Origin: Bacteroidota bacterium
Lineage (GTDB): Bacteria > Bacteroidota > Bacteroidia > Chitinophagales > Chitinophagaceae
Reading direction: 5' to 3'
Length of the DNA: 9,338 nucleotides
NCBI GenBank assembly: GCA_023392185.1
Contig: JAEVZP010000183.1
Span: forward strand, 1 to 9,338
This document shows, one piece after another, positions 1 to 7,800 of the stretch. The position numbers and the translations under genes are program-made. Every line of letters starts with the position of its first letter. Positions within the stretch are counted from its first letter, which is position 1. The notes under the pieces are model-generated. The model was given only the letters and a program-made list of their open reading frames with translations, made no database searches and was not told the origin of the DNA.

Positions 1-8
1 AGAGAAAA

Positions 9-73
9 ATCTGCGGTTATCTGCGTAAAAATCTGCGGAAATCTGCGGGGAAAACGGAAATCTGCGGGGAAAA
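9..73. repeat. ATCTGCG repeat cluster upstream of the GxxExxY gene
   Basis: The heptamer ATCTGCG occurs five times, starting at 9, 19, 31, 41 and 60. The last part is a perfect 19-bp tandem duplication, CGGAAATCTGCGGGGAAAA, at 36-54 and directly again at 55-73. A 16-bp stretch of this unit (39-54 and 58-73) reappears in inverted orientation at 468-483, beyond the GxxExxY gene. The cluster probably continues to the left of the window. No coding potential is seen in it. It ends 14 bases before the ATG at 88, so it would lie in the leader or promoter of that gene. Confidence 0.85.
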
Positions 74-87
74 TTTTACAACATACC

Positions 88-465
88 ATGACAGAAAATG
101 ATATTTCCTATGAAATCCGGGGTTGCATTTTCAACGTGTACAACGCCCTTGGTCCGGGGTTGTTAGAATCTGCCTACGAAGCGGCTTTAGACTATGAAAT
201 CAAAAAGAAAGGTCTTTACGCAAAAACGCAGGTCGCGTTGCCGATGATTTACGAAGAAGTCCGGTTAGAAGTCGGCTACCGACTGGACATCCTGGTGGAA
301 AACAAGGTTATCATTGAAGTAAAAGCCGTAGAAACGCTCCTGGACGTTCACCATAAACAACTCATTACCTACCTCAAACTATCCGGTCTAAAACTGGGCT
401 TATTGGTAAACTTCAATAGCGCGGACATATCCAAGGCCATTTTCCGGAAAGTGAACGGGCTATAA
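88..465 (+). CDS. GxxExxY protein, small PD-(D/E)XK-fold protein
   Basis: This 125-residue protein is of typical length for the GxxExxY family (PDDEXK_3-like). The name-giving motif is visible as G24-LL-E27-SA-Y30. It is followed by a nuclease-like core: D67 in a GYRLDILVE strand, E77-V-K79, and Q91-LIT-Y95, which match the D, ExK and QxxxY positions of PD-(D/E)XK enzymes. All candidate catalytic residues are present, so it may be an active nuclease, but the family's function is not established and no substrate can be named. There is no signal peptide or membrane segment, so it should be cytoplasmic. The ATG at 88 puts the family's N-terminal helix at the right place; no ribosome binding site is evident. 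The gene stands alone, bracketed by ATCTGCG repeats in opposite orientations, and looks more A/T-rich than the helicase gene downstream. That setting suggests a repeat-associated or transferred cassette (inference). Confidence 0.9.
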   Translation: MTENDISYEIRGCIFNVYNALGPGLLESAYEAALDYEIKKKGLYAKTQVALPMIYEEVRLEVGYRLDILVENKVIIEVKAVETLLDVHHKQLITYLKLSGLKLGLLVNFNSADISKAIFRKVNGL

Positions 466-467
466 GT

Positions 468-513
468 TTTTCCCCGCAGATTTTCGCTGATTCGCCCGCA
501 GAGAAGCGCAGAT
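468..513. repeat. Inverted ATCTGCG repeats downstream of the GxxExxY gene
   Basis: CGCAGAT, the reverse complement of the upstream heptamer, occurs at 475-481 and 507-513, with variants CGCTGAT at 485-491 and CGCAGAG at 497-503. Bases 468-483 are an exact 16-bp reverse complement of 39-54 and of 58-73. The GxxExxY gene is therefore enclosed by an inverted repeat with about 400 bases between the arms. The block fills the gap between two convergent genes. It contains no clear hairpin plus T-run, so a terminator role is not supported. Confidence 0.8.
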
Positions 514-527
514 TTTCCAGAACTATT

Positions 528-1079
528 TTAAAAGCCCGCCGCCCGCACTTTCACCAACTCGCCTGTTTTGCTGTTCGGGTCTGTTTCGTAATAATAAACC
601 GCATCGCCTTCTTTAAAAACACGTTCTTGCAGCGCTTCGTCGGAGAGCGGTTCGCAGCCGGTTGGAATGAGGAACGGACCAATGATTTTACGCGGTTTAT
701 TTCCGGAAAAATCATAGGTTGTAAAAGTGTAAGTGCACCCGTTCATCGGTGCCTGATACACGGAGAGCGCATCCCCGCTACCCGTTAAAGGTCCTTCATG
801 AATCAGCACCGCCTCGCAGCATCCAATGGGAATAGCGGGCAGAATATTTCCGGAAAATTGCACCTCGTAAGCGTCCGGCGTACCGTCTTCCACCGGGTTG
901 CCGCTGCCTTTTTGGGTTTGAACCAGCTTCGCCGTATCCTGAATGCCGTCGCCATTATAATCCCCATAAACGACCACACCCACCGCAGCTTCCGGCAGAT
1001 CGGTTGCCTGTTGCTTCTTCTGCTCCTGCCCGTTGCAGGCAGCCAGAATAATCAATGCGAAAAAGAAAGTGAACTCCAT
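528..1079 (-). CDS. Small secreted lipoprotein with an Asp-rich calcium-loop-like motif
   Basis: From the ATG at 1079 the product is 183 residues. It starts with a short leader (MEF, then hydrophobic FFFALIIL) ending in a lipobox, LAA-C15, so C15 should be lipidated after signal peptidase II cleavage and the protein anchored in the envelope. The reading frame extends upstream only to a TTG at 1112, which would put extra residues before the leader, so the ATG is preferred. After a Q/K-rich linker comes D40-Y-N-G-D-G-I-Q-D48, the DxNxDGxxD pattern of calcium-binding loops in dockerin, EF-hand-like and FG-GAP/VCBS proteins. The rest is probably beta-rich, with four further cysteines (a CC pair and the GC sites in NGCTY and TGCEP). 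I do not recognise a named family and cannot give a function. It converges on the GxxExxY gene and diverges from the helicase gene. Two TTCCGGAA palindromes lie within it, each encoding Ser-Gly. Confidence 0.8.
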   Translation of the reverse strand: MEFTFFFALIILAACNGQEQKKQQATDLPEAAVGVVVYGDYNGDGIQDTAKLVQTQKGSGNPVEDGTPDAYEVQFSGNILPAIPIGCCEAVLIHEGPLTGSGDALSVYQAPMNGCTYTFTTYDFSGNKPRKIIGPFLIPTGCEPLSDEALQERVFKEGDAVYYYETDPNSKTGELVKVRAAGF

Positions 1080-1218
1080 AGAAGTGGTTTGAAAAAGAAT
1101 GGTTTTTACCAAAACCGGTCCGGGCCAGGAAAAGGATCGCAGCTTTCCGGAAAACGAGCGGTTCCGGGGTAAAATTCCGGCATTTTAGAGGCTCTGAAAG
1201 AAACCCCGCAGCTGCCGC

Positions 1219-1226
1219 TAATTTTG
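1219..1226 (+). promoter_or_regulatory. Possible Bacteroidota -7 promoter element (TAATTTTG)
   Basis: The octamer matches TAnnTTTG, the known -7 consensus of Bacteroidota housekeeping promoters, at every fixed position. It ends six bases before the ATG at 1233, so a transcript started from it would have almost no leader. No TTG is seen at the usual -33 distance, so this may be a chance match. Confidence 0.25.
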
Positions 1227-1232
1227 AGCCTG

Positions 1233-4200
1233 ATGAAGACCCTGACCGGAGCCGATTTTTGGGAAGAACTGATCCAGATTCACCACACAGAAAGTCCCCC
1301 TGCCTTAAAATATCCACCCATGCGGGCCTTGCTGCTGCGAGCCTGCAAAAGCCTCACCGCCGGTGAAAGCATGCAGTTTCCAAGTCTCTTTGCACGACTG
1401 AATTACCTCTGTCGGCAAACCGGTTTGGATAGTTCCAAGACGGTTGCAGTAAACGATTTTCGCATCGCGGCCAACAAGGTAATGCACAACGGCTATCTGC
1501 CCACAGCTGTTGAGTACGCTGCGCACCTTCGGGCCCTTTGTGAGGCGCTCAGCCACTTCTGGGAGGCCCGGATTCCGGAAATACTTCAGGCTTTTTTTCC
1601 GGAAATAATGAAGTTCCGGCCAACCCGGCGACCCGCCCGAAAGCATGCGCGCATCCGGGTAGAAGTGCGCAACAGCGACGACCAGTTCATTTATGCCTTC
1701 GACGAAGAGCACACCGGCGACACCCCGGTCAGGATTCGCTATCGGACCCATGGGGAGGCAGAAAATCCCTTTGCCGAAACCGCCGCCTGCCTGTGGCCCG
1801 GTTGCCGGCTCAACCTGCTTGATGTAGCTGTGGATAGCGAAGGCATCTACATACCGGAGCTGATCATCCTCGAACCCGATTACCTCATCGACGTCAGCGC
1901 GCTGGCCGAGTGTGTAAAGGAATACAGCCGGCATCCGCTCCACTTTTTGCGCAGCCGTTTGGAGCCTTCGCTCAACAATCGACATATCCTGCTCGGAAAC
2001 ATTGCCAACCTTTTTCTGGATGAAATGATCCACGAAAAGCCCCATGCACCGGTGCTTTTCAAAGAAGTGATGCAAAAGGCTTTCCGCGCCGCGCCGTTTG
2101 AGTTTGCCGCCTGCAACGAGATCGATGCCGCTTTTTTCGCCGATGCCCAAACGCAGTTTAACAACATCCGGAACATCGTTCAAAAGGTGTTTCCGCAAAC
2201 GGGTATCGACCCTGAAAATGCCCTGCTCGAGCCCCATTTTATCTGCGAGCAGCTGGGCGTGCAGGGGCGGCTCGATTTCCTGCAACGCAGTGCCGGAAAG
2301 CATGTGGTGATTGAATTAAAGTCGGGAAAAGCCCCGTTTCCGGAAACGCAGTACCAGCTGATTGGCGTTAACCACCAAAGCCAGACTTTCCTCTACCAGA
2401 TCATCATCCAGAAAATTCTTGGCGTTGCATTTCGCGATCTGGATACGTTTATCTGCTATTCCAAATACACGGATCCACGCGCCAACCTGCGTCTTTCGGC
2501 GGCGTCTATGGCGGCTATTAAAGAGCTGCTGGTAATCCGGAACCGAATTGTGGCCAACGAGCACGCCGTGGCCCGTGACCCTTCCGGCACGACTGCCAAA
2601 GCTTTGCTGCAAGCCATCTCTCCCGATAATCTAATCACCCACGGCACGGCGGTAAAAGGCTCTTTTTTAGAGAAATACATCATTCCGCAAATAAATCAGT
2701 TTGGCGAACCTTTCCGGAAGGCTTCGCTCCTGGAAAAAGAATATTTCCACGCTTTCTATGCTTTTGTGGCGCGGGAGCATTATATCTCCAAAGCCGGCGA
2801 CACCGATTATGAAGGCGTTCGGGGCGTCTCCTCGCTGTGGCTTTCTTCGCTGGAAGAAAAAACAGAGGCCGGTGAAATCCTCACCGATCTGACGATTCTG
2901 GAAAACCGCACTGAAACTGAGGATCCATTCCTGCGCCTGAGCATCCCGGCATACGACCACGATTTTCTGCCCAATTTCCGGACCGGCGATATCGTCATCC
3001 TCTACGAACGCAACGCAGCGGGCGACGGCGTCGGCAACCGGCAGATTTTCAAAGCTGCTGTTCAAGCCATTTCGCCCACAGAAGTGACCCTGCGCGTGCG
3101 CTACAAACAACGCAACCCGTCGGTGTTGCCGCAACAAAGTCGCTATGCCATCGAGCACGATTTTTTGGATTCTACCTACACGGCCCAATACCGGGGTTTG
3201 TATGCTTTCCTGAACGCCAACCAGGACCGGAAAGACCTGTTGCTCGGGCAGCGCGCCCCGCGCACGATCGAACCTGTGGCCCTGGAAAAAGCGTGTGAAA
3301 ACGAAGCAATGGCGCGGATTGTCCGGAAAGCGAAAAGCGCCGAGGACTATTTTCTGCTCCTTGGCCCGCCCGGCACCGGCAAGACCTCGCTAGCGCTGAA
3401 GGCTTTGGTGGAAGCATTTCACCGTTCGCCCGATACCAATATTCTGCTGCTCTCTTACACCAACCGCGCGGTGGATGAAATCTGCGACGCGCTGGATCGG
3501 GTGGAAGGCAGTCCGGCGTATGTGCGCATTGGCCCGGAACTGACCTGCGCTCCCAAACACCGGAAGCGGCTTTTGGATAAAATGATTGGGCATTGCAACC
3601 GGCGCGACGAGGTGCGCGATGCAATCGGCAGGCACCGCATTTTCGTGGGAACGGTGGCTTCGCTTTCCGGAAAAACAGAGCTTTTTAAGCTTAAACAGTT
3701 TGGCGTGGCTATTGTGGATGAAGCCTCGCAAATTCTGGAGCCTTCCTTGCTGGGACTTTTATCGGCCAAAGACCCGGCAGGACGAAACGCCATTGGCCGG
3801 TTTATTCTCATTGGCGATCACAAGCAGTTGCCGGCGGTGGTGCTGCAAAGTGAAGCCGAGTCGGAAGTAAAAAATCCCCTGCTGCGCGCCATCGGGCTGA
3901 CCGACCGCCGAGATTCGCTGTTCGAGCGTTTGTTCCGGTTGCATCAGCAGGAGACGGACTCGCCGCACTGGGAAATGTTGTGTCGCCACGGGCGGATGCA
4001 CCCCGATATTGCCCGATTTCCAAACGAAGCTTTCTACAACGGCAAGCTCGAAGCCGTGCCTACGCAGCATCAGTCCGAAGCCTTGGATTTCCGGAAATTT
4101 GACGCCGAAAAACCCGTGCAGCACCTTCTGGCAACCCGGCGGCTGGCTTTTATTCCGTCCGAAAAGTACCCGGCTGATAAAACCGCCAAAACCAATACCT

Positions 4201-4724
4201 GCGAGGCGCAGATCATCGTAAAGCTGCTTGCCGGGTTATGGGAATTGTGCTGCCAAAACGATTTGCTGCTGGTGGGCGAAGAACCTGCTGCATGCGACCC
4301 GGAAAAAGCGCGAAAAATCAGCGTGGGCATTATCACCCCTTACCGGGCACAGATTGCCTTAATCCGCCGGGCGATTCATGCTTTGAACATTCCAGCCCTG
4401 GCTGATATTACCATCGACACGGTGGAGCGTTTTCAGGGCTCGCAGCGCGACGTGATTATTTATTCCTTCTGCGTGAATCAAGCCTATCAGCTTGAACTGC
4501 TTTCGCAGGTGCTTCAGGATGCCGACGGCCAGCCAATCGACCGGAAGCTGAACGTGGCCATTACCCGCGCCAAAAAGCAGTTTTTTGTCACCGGCAACCC
4601 TGCTTTGCTGCGCCGCAATGAAATCTACCGGTGTTTTCTGGACAGCATTGACGCGCCGCGTGGCGTGGTGGAAATAACTTCGGAAAACGAGGCTGGACGG
4701 CGAATGGCCGAGCTGGTGGATTAA
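1233..4724 (+). CDS. Dna2-like nuclease-helicase (PD-(D/E)XK nuclease plus SF1 Upf1-like helicase)
   Basis: This 1163-residue protein joins a single-strand-type nuclease to an ATP-driven helicase, the plan of Dna2, which trims flaps and resects DNA ends. Residues 1 to about 215 have no recognised domain. The nuclease domain follows: an ILEP...LIDVSALAEC227 segment, H251-ILLG255, E333, G-R-L-D348, E361-L-K363 and Q384-TFL-Y388, which fit the RecB/Cas4/Dna2 nuclease motifs. Residues of about 520-700 resemble the beta-barrel and stalk of Upf1-like helicases. The helicase core is complete: Walker A GPPGTGKT 711-718, motif Ia YTNRAVDEI 742-750, Walker B DEAS 829-832, motif III GDHKQLP 861-867, RMHPDIA from 921, motif V VERFQGSQRD 1064-1073 and motif VI LNVAITRAKK 1106-1115. 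The CxxC-type cysteines that complete the iron-sulfur cluster of Dna2, AddB and Cas4 are not seen. A TTG at 1224 is an alternative start. The gene is monocistronic. A repair or resection role is inferred; a defence role is possible but has no support from the neighbours. Confidence 0.9.
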   Translation: MKTLTGADFWEELIQIHHTESPPALKYPPMRALLLRACKSLTAGESMQFPSLFARLNYLCRQTGLDSSKTVAVNDFRIAANKVMHNGYLPTAVEYAAHLRALCEALSHFWEARIPEILQAFFPEIMKFRPTRRPARKHARIRVEVRNSDDQFIYAFDEEHTGDTPVRIRYRTHGEAENPFAETAACLWPGCRLNLLDVAVDSEGIYIPELIILEPDYLIDVSALAECVKEYSRHPLHFLRSRLEPSLNNRHILLGNIANLFLDEMIHEKPHAPVLFKEVMQKAFRAAPFEFAACNEIDAAFFADAQTQFNNIRNIVQKVFPQTGIDPENALLEPHFICEQLGVQGRLDFLQRSAGKHVVIELKSGKAPFPETQYQLIGVNHQSQTFLYQIIIQKILGVAFRDLDTFICYSKYTDPRANLRLSAASMAAIKELLVIRNRIVANEHAVARDPSGTTAKALLQAISPDNLITHGTAVKGSFLEKYIIPQINQFGEPFRKASLLEKEYFHAFYAFVAREHYISKAGDTDYEGVRGVSSLWLSSLEEKTEAGEILTDLTILENRTETEDPFLRLSIPAYDHDFLPNFRTGDIVILYERNAAGDGVGNRQIFKAAVQAISPTEVTLRVRYKQRNPSVLPQQSRYAIEHDFLDSTYTAQYRGLYAFLNANQDRKDLLLGQRAPRTIEPVALEKACENEAMARIVRKAKSAEDYFLLLGPPGTGKTSLALKALVEAFHRSPDTNILLLSYTNRAVDEICDALDRVEGSPAYVRIGPELTCAPKHRKRLLDKMIGHCNRRDEVRDAIGRHRIFVGTVASLSGKTELFKLKQFGVAIVDEASQILEPSLLGLLSAKDPAGRNAIGRFILIGDHKQLPAVVLQSEAESEVKNPLLRAIGLTDRRDSLFERLFRLHQQETDSPHWEMLCRHGRMHPDIARFPNEAFYNGKLEAVPTQHQSEALDFRKFDAEKPVQHLLATRRLAFIPSEKYPADKTAKTNTCEAQIIVKLLAGLWELCCQNDLLLVGEEPAACDPEKARKISVGIITPYRAQIALIRRAIHALNIPALADITIDTVERFQGSQRDVIIYSFCVNQAYQLELLSQVLQDADGQPIDRKLNVAITRAKKQFFVTGNPALLRRNEIYRCFLDSIDAPRGVVEITSENEAGRRMAELVD

Positions 4725-4782
4725 AAGCTTTTTCTGGGCCTGGCCTCCGGGCAGTACTCTGTTTCCGGATTTCAAAGTATTA

Positions 4783-4822
4783 AAAAAGGGAGCGGAATTT
4801 CCGGAAATTCCGCTCCCTTTTT
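4783..4822. terminator. Bidirectional intrinsic terminator, perfect 40-bp palindrome
   Basis: Two 20-base arms pair without a mismatch around the centre between 4802 and 4803. Each arm has a G+C-rich block (GGGAGCGG pairing with CCGCTCCC). An A5 run on one side and a T5 run on the other give a U-tract to transcripts from either direction. It sits 58 bases after the helicase stop and 20 bases after the peptidase stop, where convergent genes would share one terminator. The tip of the hairpin is TTTCCGGAAA (4798-4807), the palindrome repeated throughout the window. Confidence 0.9.
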
Positions 4823-4841
4823 AAGGGTCATAAGGCTAAAA

Positions 4842-7800
4842 CTACAGTACTTTCTGAATCGCCTTGCCGGTAAAGCGCAGCCAGTTTACGTTGTGCAGAT
4901 TAACCTGGAACATAATAGTCTGGGGCAATCCGCTCTTGCCATGTACCGACCGGAGATAGTCTTTATAATCGCCGCTTACCAGAAACGGCCAGTATACGCT
5001 TACAATATTGTAGGGCAGGTGTAAAGAAACGCCACCGTCATACAAAACCTTGCTTCCGGAAGGATTGAGCTTTTCGGCATCGCTAAACGTGGCAACATCG
5101 AAAAACAGGCGCAGCGGCAGATAAGGGATGGTTGTGGTTAGGTTAAGCGACGCCAGCCAGTTGTTTGTTTCGCCCAGCGGATTGGCATAGTAAGGGGTTG
5201 GCATTTTAAGCCCGCCTTCCTGCAGGCCAAACTGGTGGGCAGCAAAGCCTTCGCGCTCGCTACGACCCAGGTAAGTGCCGTCGTAGAGATAGTCATTGGC
5301 GCCGGTGTAGGAAGCATGCAGGGCATAGCGGCGAGGCAGGGGTTTTCCGGAAAGTGCGGTGACTTTTCCGGCAAAGGCGCGTGCGGTGAGGAATTGCCCC
5401 TTCCGGTGGTAGTCGATTCGCAGATTGCCTTCTGCCATCAGCTTCAGGAAGTCTTCGCCGCCGTGGGCTTCCAGCGCATATCCGAAGGGATGCAGGGTGC
5501 GCTCGTTGCGGTGCTCATAGCGCAGCCGACCATAAGCAAATTTCTTTTCCACCAGTGCCGGGCGAAACAGCTGGTCGGCAGCGTCGCGGTGAAACTGAAA
5601 GCCTTGTTCCCAGATGCCATAGGCACGGGCAGAGAGCGAACGGGTCACGGGGCTGCGCGGGTCTTTATTCCGGAAAATAAAAGACAATTCCGGGGCCAGC
5701 CGTGTGTAGCGGGCCAGGAGCAGTTCCGGAATATTAAGACCGGATTCGTTGTAATGGTAAGATTTCAGATCGGCCTGCAGTCCTATCGACTGAAAAGCGC
5801 CTGATTGCGGAAACCAGAAGTAACCGGCAGAAGCCGTGCCCGTGAGCGATTTGCTGCGAAATGCATAGGTAGGGGCGAGGGCAAAACGGAAATTCGATTG
5901 TGGCAGCGCAAAAATATTATGGATCAGCACCCCGGCCTGCACGCCGTCATACACATTGTAGCCCAGGGCCGGTGTAGCCCAGATTTTGGTTTTATAACCG
6001 GTCCGGAAGCCACCGGCGATGCCCAAAGCCAGCCCGCGACGCGTGCTGTTGTTGGCGCTGGTAACATCGGGAATGGCATCGGAAAGCACAATGCGGTCAT
6101 AGTTGCCGCCGGGCAGCGCAATGGTGGTGGTTCCCGAAAACGGGGCAGTCCATGCCTCGGCCGCTACGCTGTCGCCTTTGATCCCCAGAACGCCGGCCGG
6201 AGCGGCAAAAGCGTTTTTATTTTTGATGGAAAGCAACACGGAATCCGCCAGACTTCTTTTTTTGCGCAGGGCAAAATCCACCGGCTCGGTGGTGGTAAAG
6301 GCGTTGTCCAGAAACCAGTCGAGGCTCTTGGGGGAATGCTTCTGCAAGTGGGCAAAAAAGTCTTCCGGCGCCGGATGGCGGAATTTCCAGGTGGCGTAGT
6401 AATCCTGCATGGCCGCACGCAGGTTTTCGGGACCCATATAGCCTTCGAGCCAGCGCAGCCACGCTGCTGTTTTGTAATAGACATCTCCGCCGTAGTTGGG
6501 CTCGCGGTAGGCTTCCGAAGGCAGGTTGAGCGGCTGATCCAGTCCGGTTTTGGCCAGTTCGTAATAGAAGATCGTTTCGGCGGTAGGTTCCCGGAAAGCA
6601 TTTTTGCTGATGCCTTTTGGCTTCGCCGCTGTGTCGCGCGTCGCTTCGTTGTAGGCCTGCACGGTTTTCCATTCATAAAAAGAGTTCAGACCCTCATCGA
6701 GCCACGGGTAGCGCCGTTCGTTGCTGGCCAGAATGCCCTGAAACCAGTTGTGGCCCGCCTCGTGGATAACAACGGTTTTGAGTGCAGAACTCGCTTGCCG
6801 GTCAATGACGGTGACGGTGGGGTATTCCATGCCGCCGCCTGCTTTCATATCGCCTTCCACCGCCTTGATCGTCCGGTAAGGATAGGGGCCGAGGTTCTCG
6901 CTGTAGATGCGCAGGGCGGCCTTCAGGTAGTCATTTCCTTTTTTCCAGTAGGTAGAATCCGGCGGCAGGAAGCCGGTCCAGGTCGTGGTGTAGAAATCGT
7001 TTCCGGGCGCCTGCAGGCTGTCTTTGCGGACGATAAACCGCTTGTCGGCGAAGAGGGCAAAATCGTGAATATGGTCTTCCGTAAACCGGATGGTTTTGGT
7101 GAAAGGTACCGATTTCGGAAAGGTGTCGCGCGCGTCTTTATAGGCTGCGAACGGCACCCGGCTGAGGGAATCGAGCCAGCGGATTTCGCTTTCGGTTTGC
7201 AGATTGCCCGTTGCCAGCACCACATAGTTTTGCGGCAGGGTTATTTCCACATCATAGCTGCCAAACTCCGCAAAAAATTCGCCCTGATCCAGGTAGGGCA
7301 TTACGTGCCAGCCTTCCCGGTCATAGACTGCCGGCTTCGGAAACCATTGGGTAATAAAATAGGCTTGTTTGGTATGCCCGAAGCGGGAAAAAACATCGGG
7401 AATTTTGACCCGGAAACGAGCCGAAAAAGTGCGGGTTTCGCCCGGCAGAATGGGATCATTCAGCAGCAGCTCTCCCTGATCGGCATTCCGCACCGAGTCG
7501 TCCTGATAAGGCCGCAGCGTTCCGGCCGTTCCAAAATCCAACTCCCGGAATCCGCCTTTCTGCGCTTCTTTACTGTAATAGAAGTCCGTTTTCCCGTTCT
7601 CGATCTGCTGCGTGTTAAATGCCGTGCGGTCGTTTTTATAGGCATTGGGATACAGATGGAAATACAGCGTCCGCAGGGTGTCGGGGCTGTTGTTGGTATA
7701 CCGGTATTCGGCAGTAGCGGTTAGTTCATGCGTTGTATCATTTAGCGCCACTTGCATCCGCGTATCCACGCGTTGCTGGAAATAAGGCTTTTGTGTTTGT

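Noticed and set aside
1..73. Short regularly spaced repeats that might be a CRISPR array
   Set aside because: The repeated unit is 7-19 bp with spacers of only a few bases and no unique 30-base spacers; inverted copies on the far side of a gene do not fit an array.
466..527. Terminator between the convergent GxxExxY and lipoprotein genes
   Set aside because: The stretch is filled by inverted ATCTGCG copies but has no G+C-rich stem directly followed by a T-run in either direction.
1305..2303. A 332-codon open frame on the minus strand
   Set aside because: It overlaps the N-terminal and nuclease part of the Dna2-like gene, which carries the conserved motifs; the antisense translation has none.
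5805..7724. A 639-codon open frame on the plus strand
   Set aside because: It lies wholly inside the minus-strand peptidase gene, whose signal peptide, zinc site and barrel are all coherent. The translation has no recognisable domain and looks like an antisense by-product of G+C-rich codon use.
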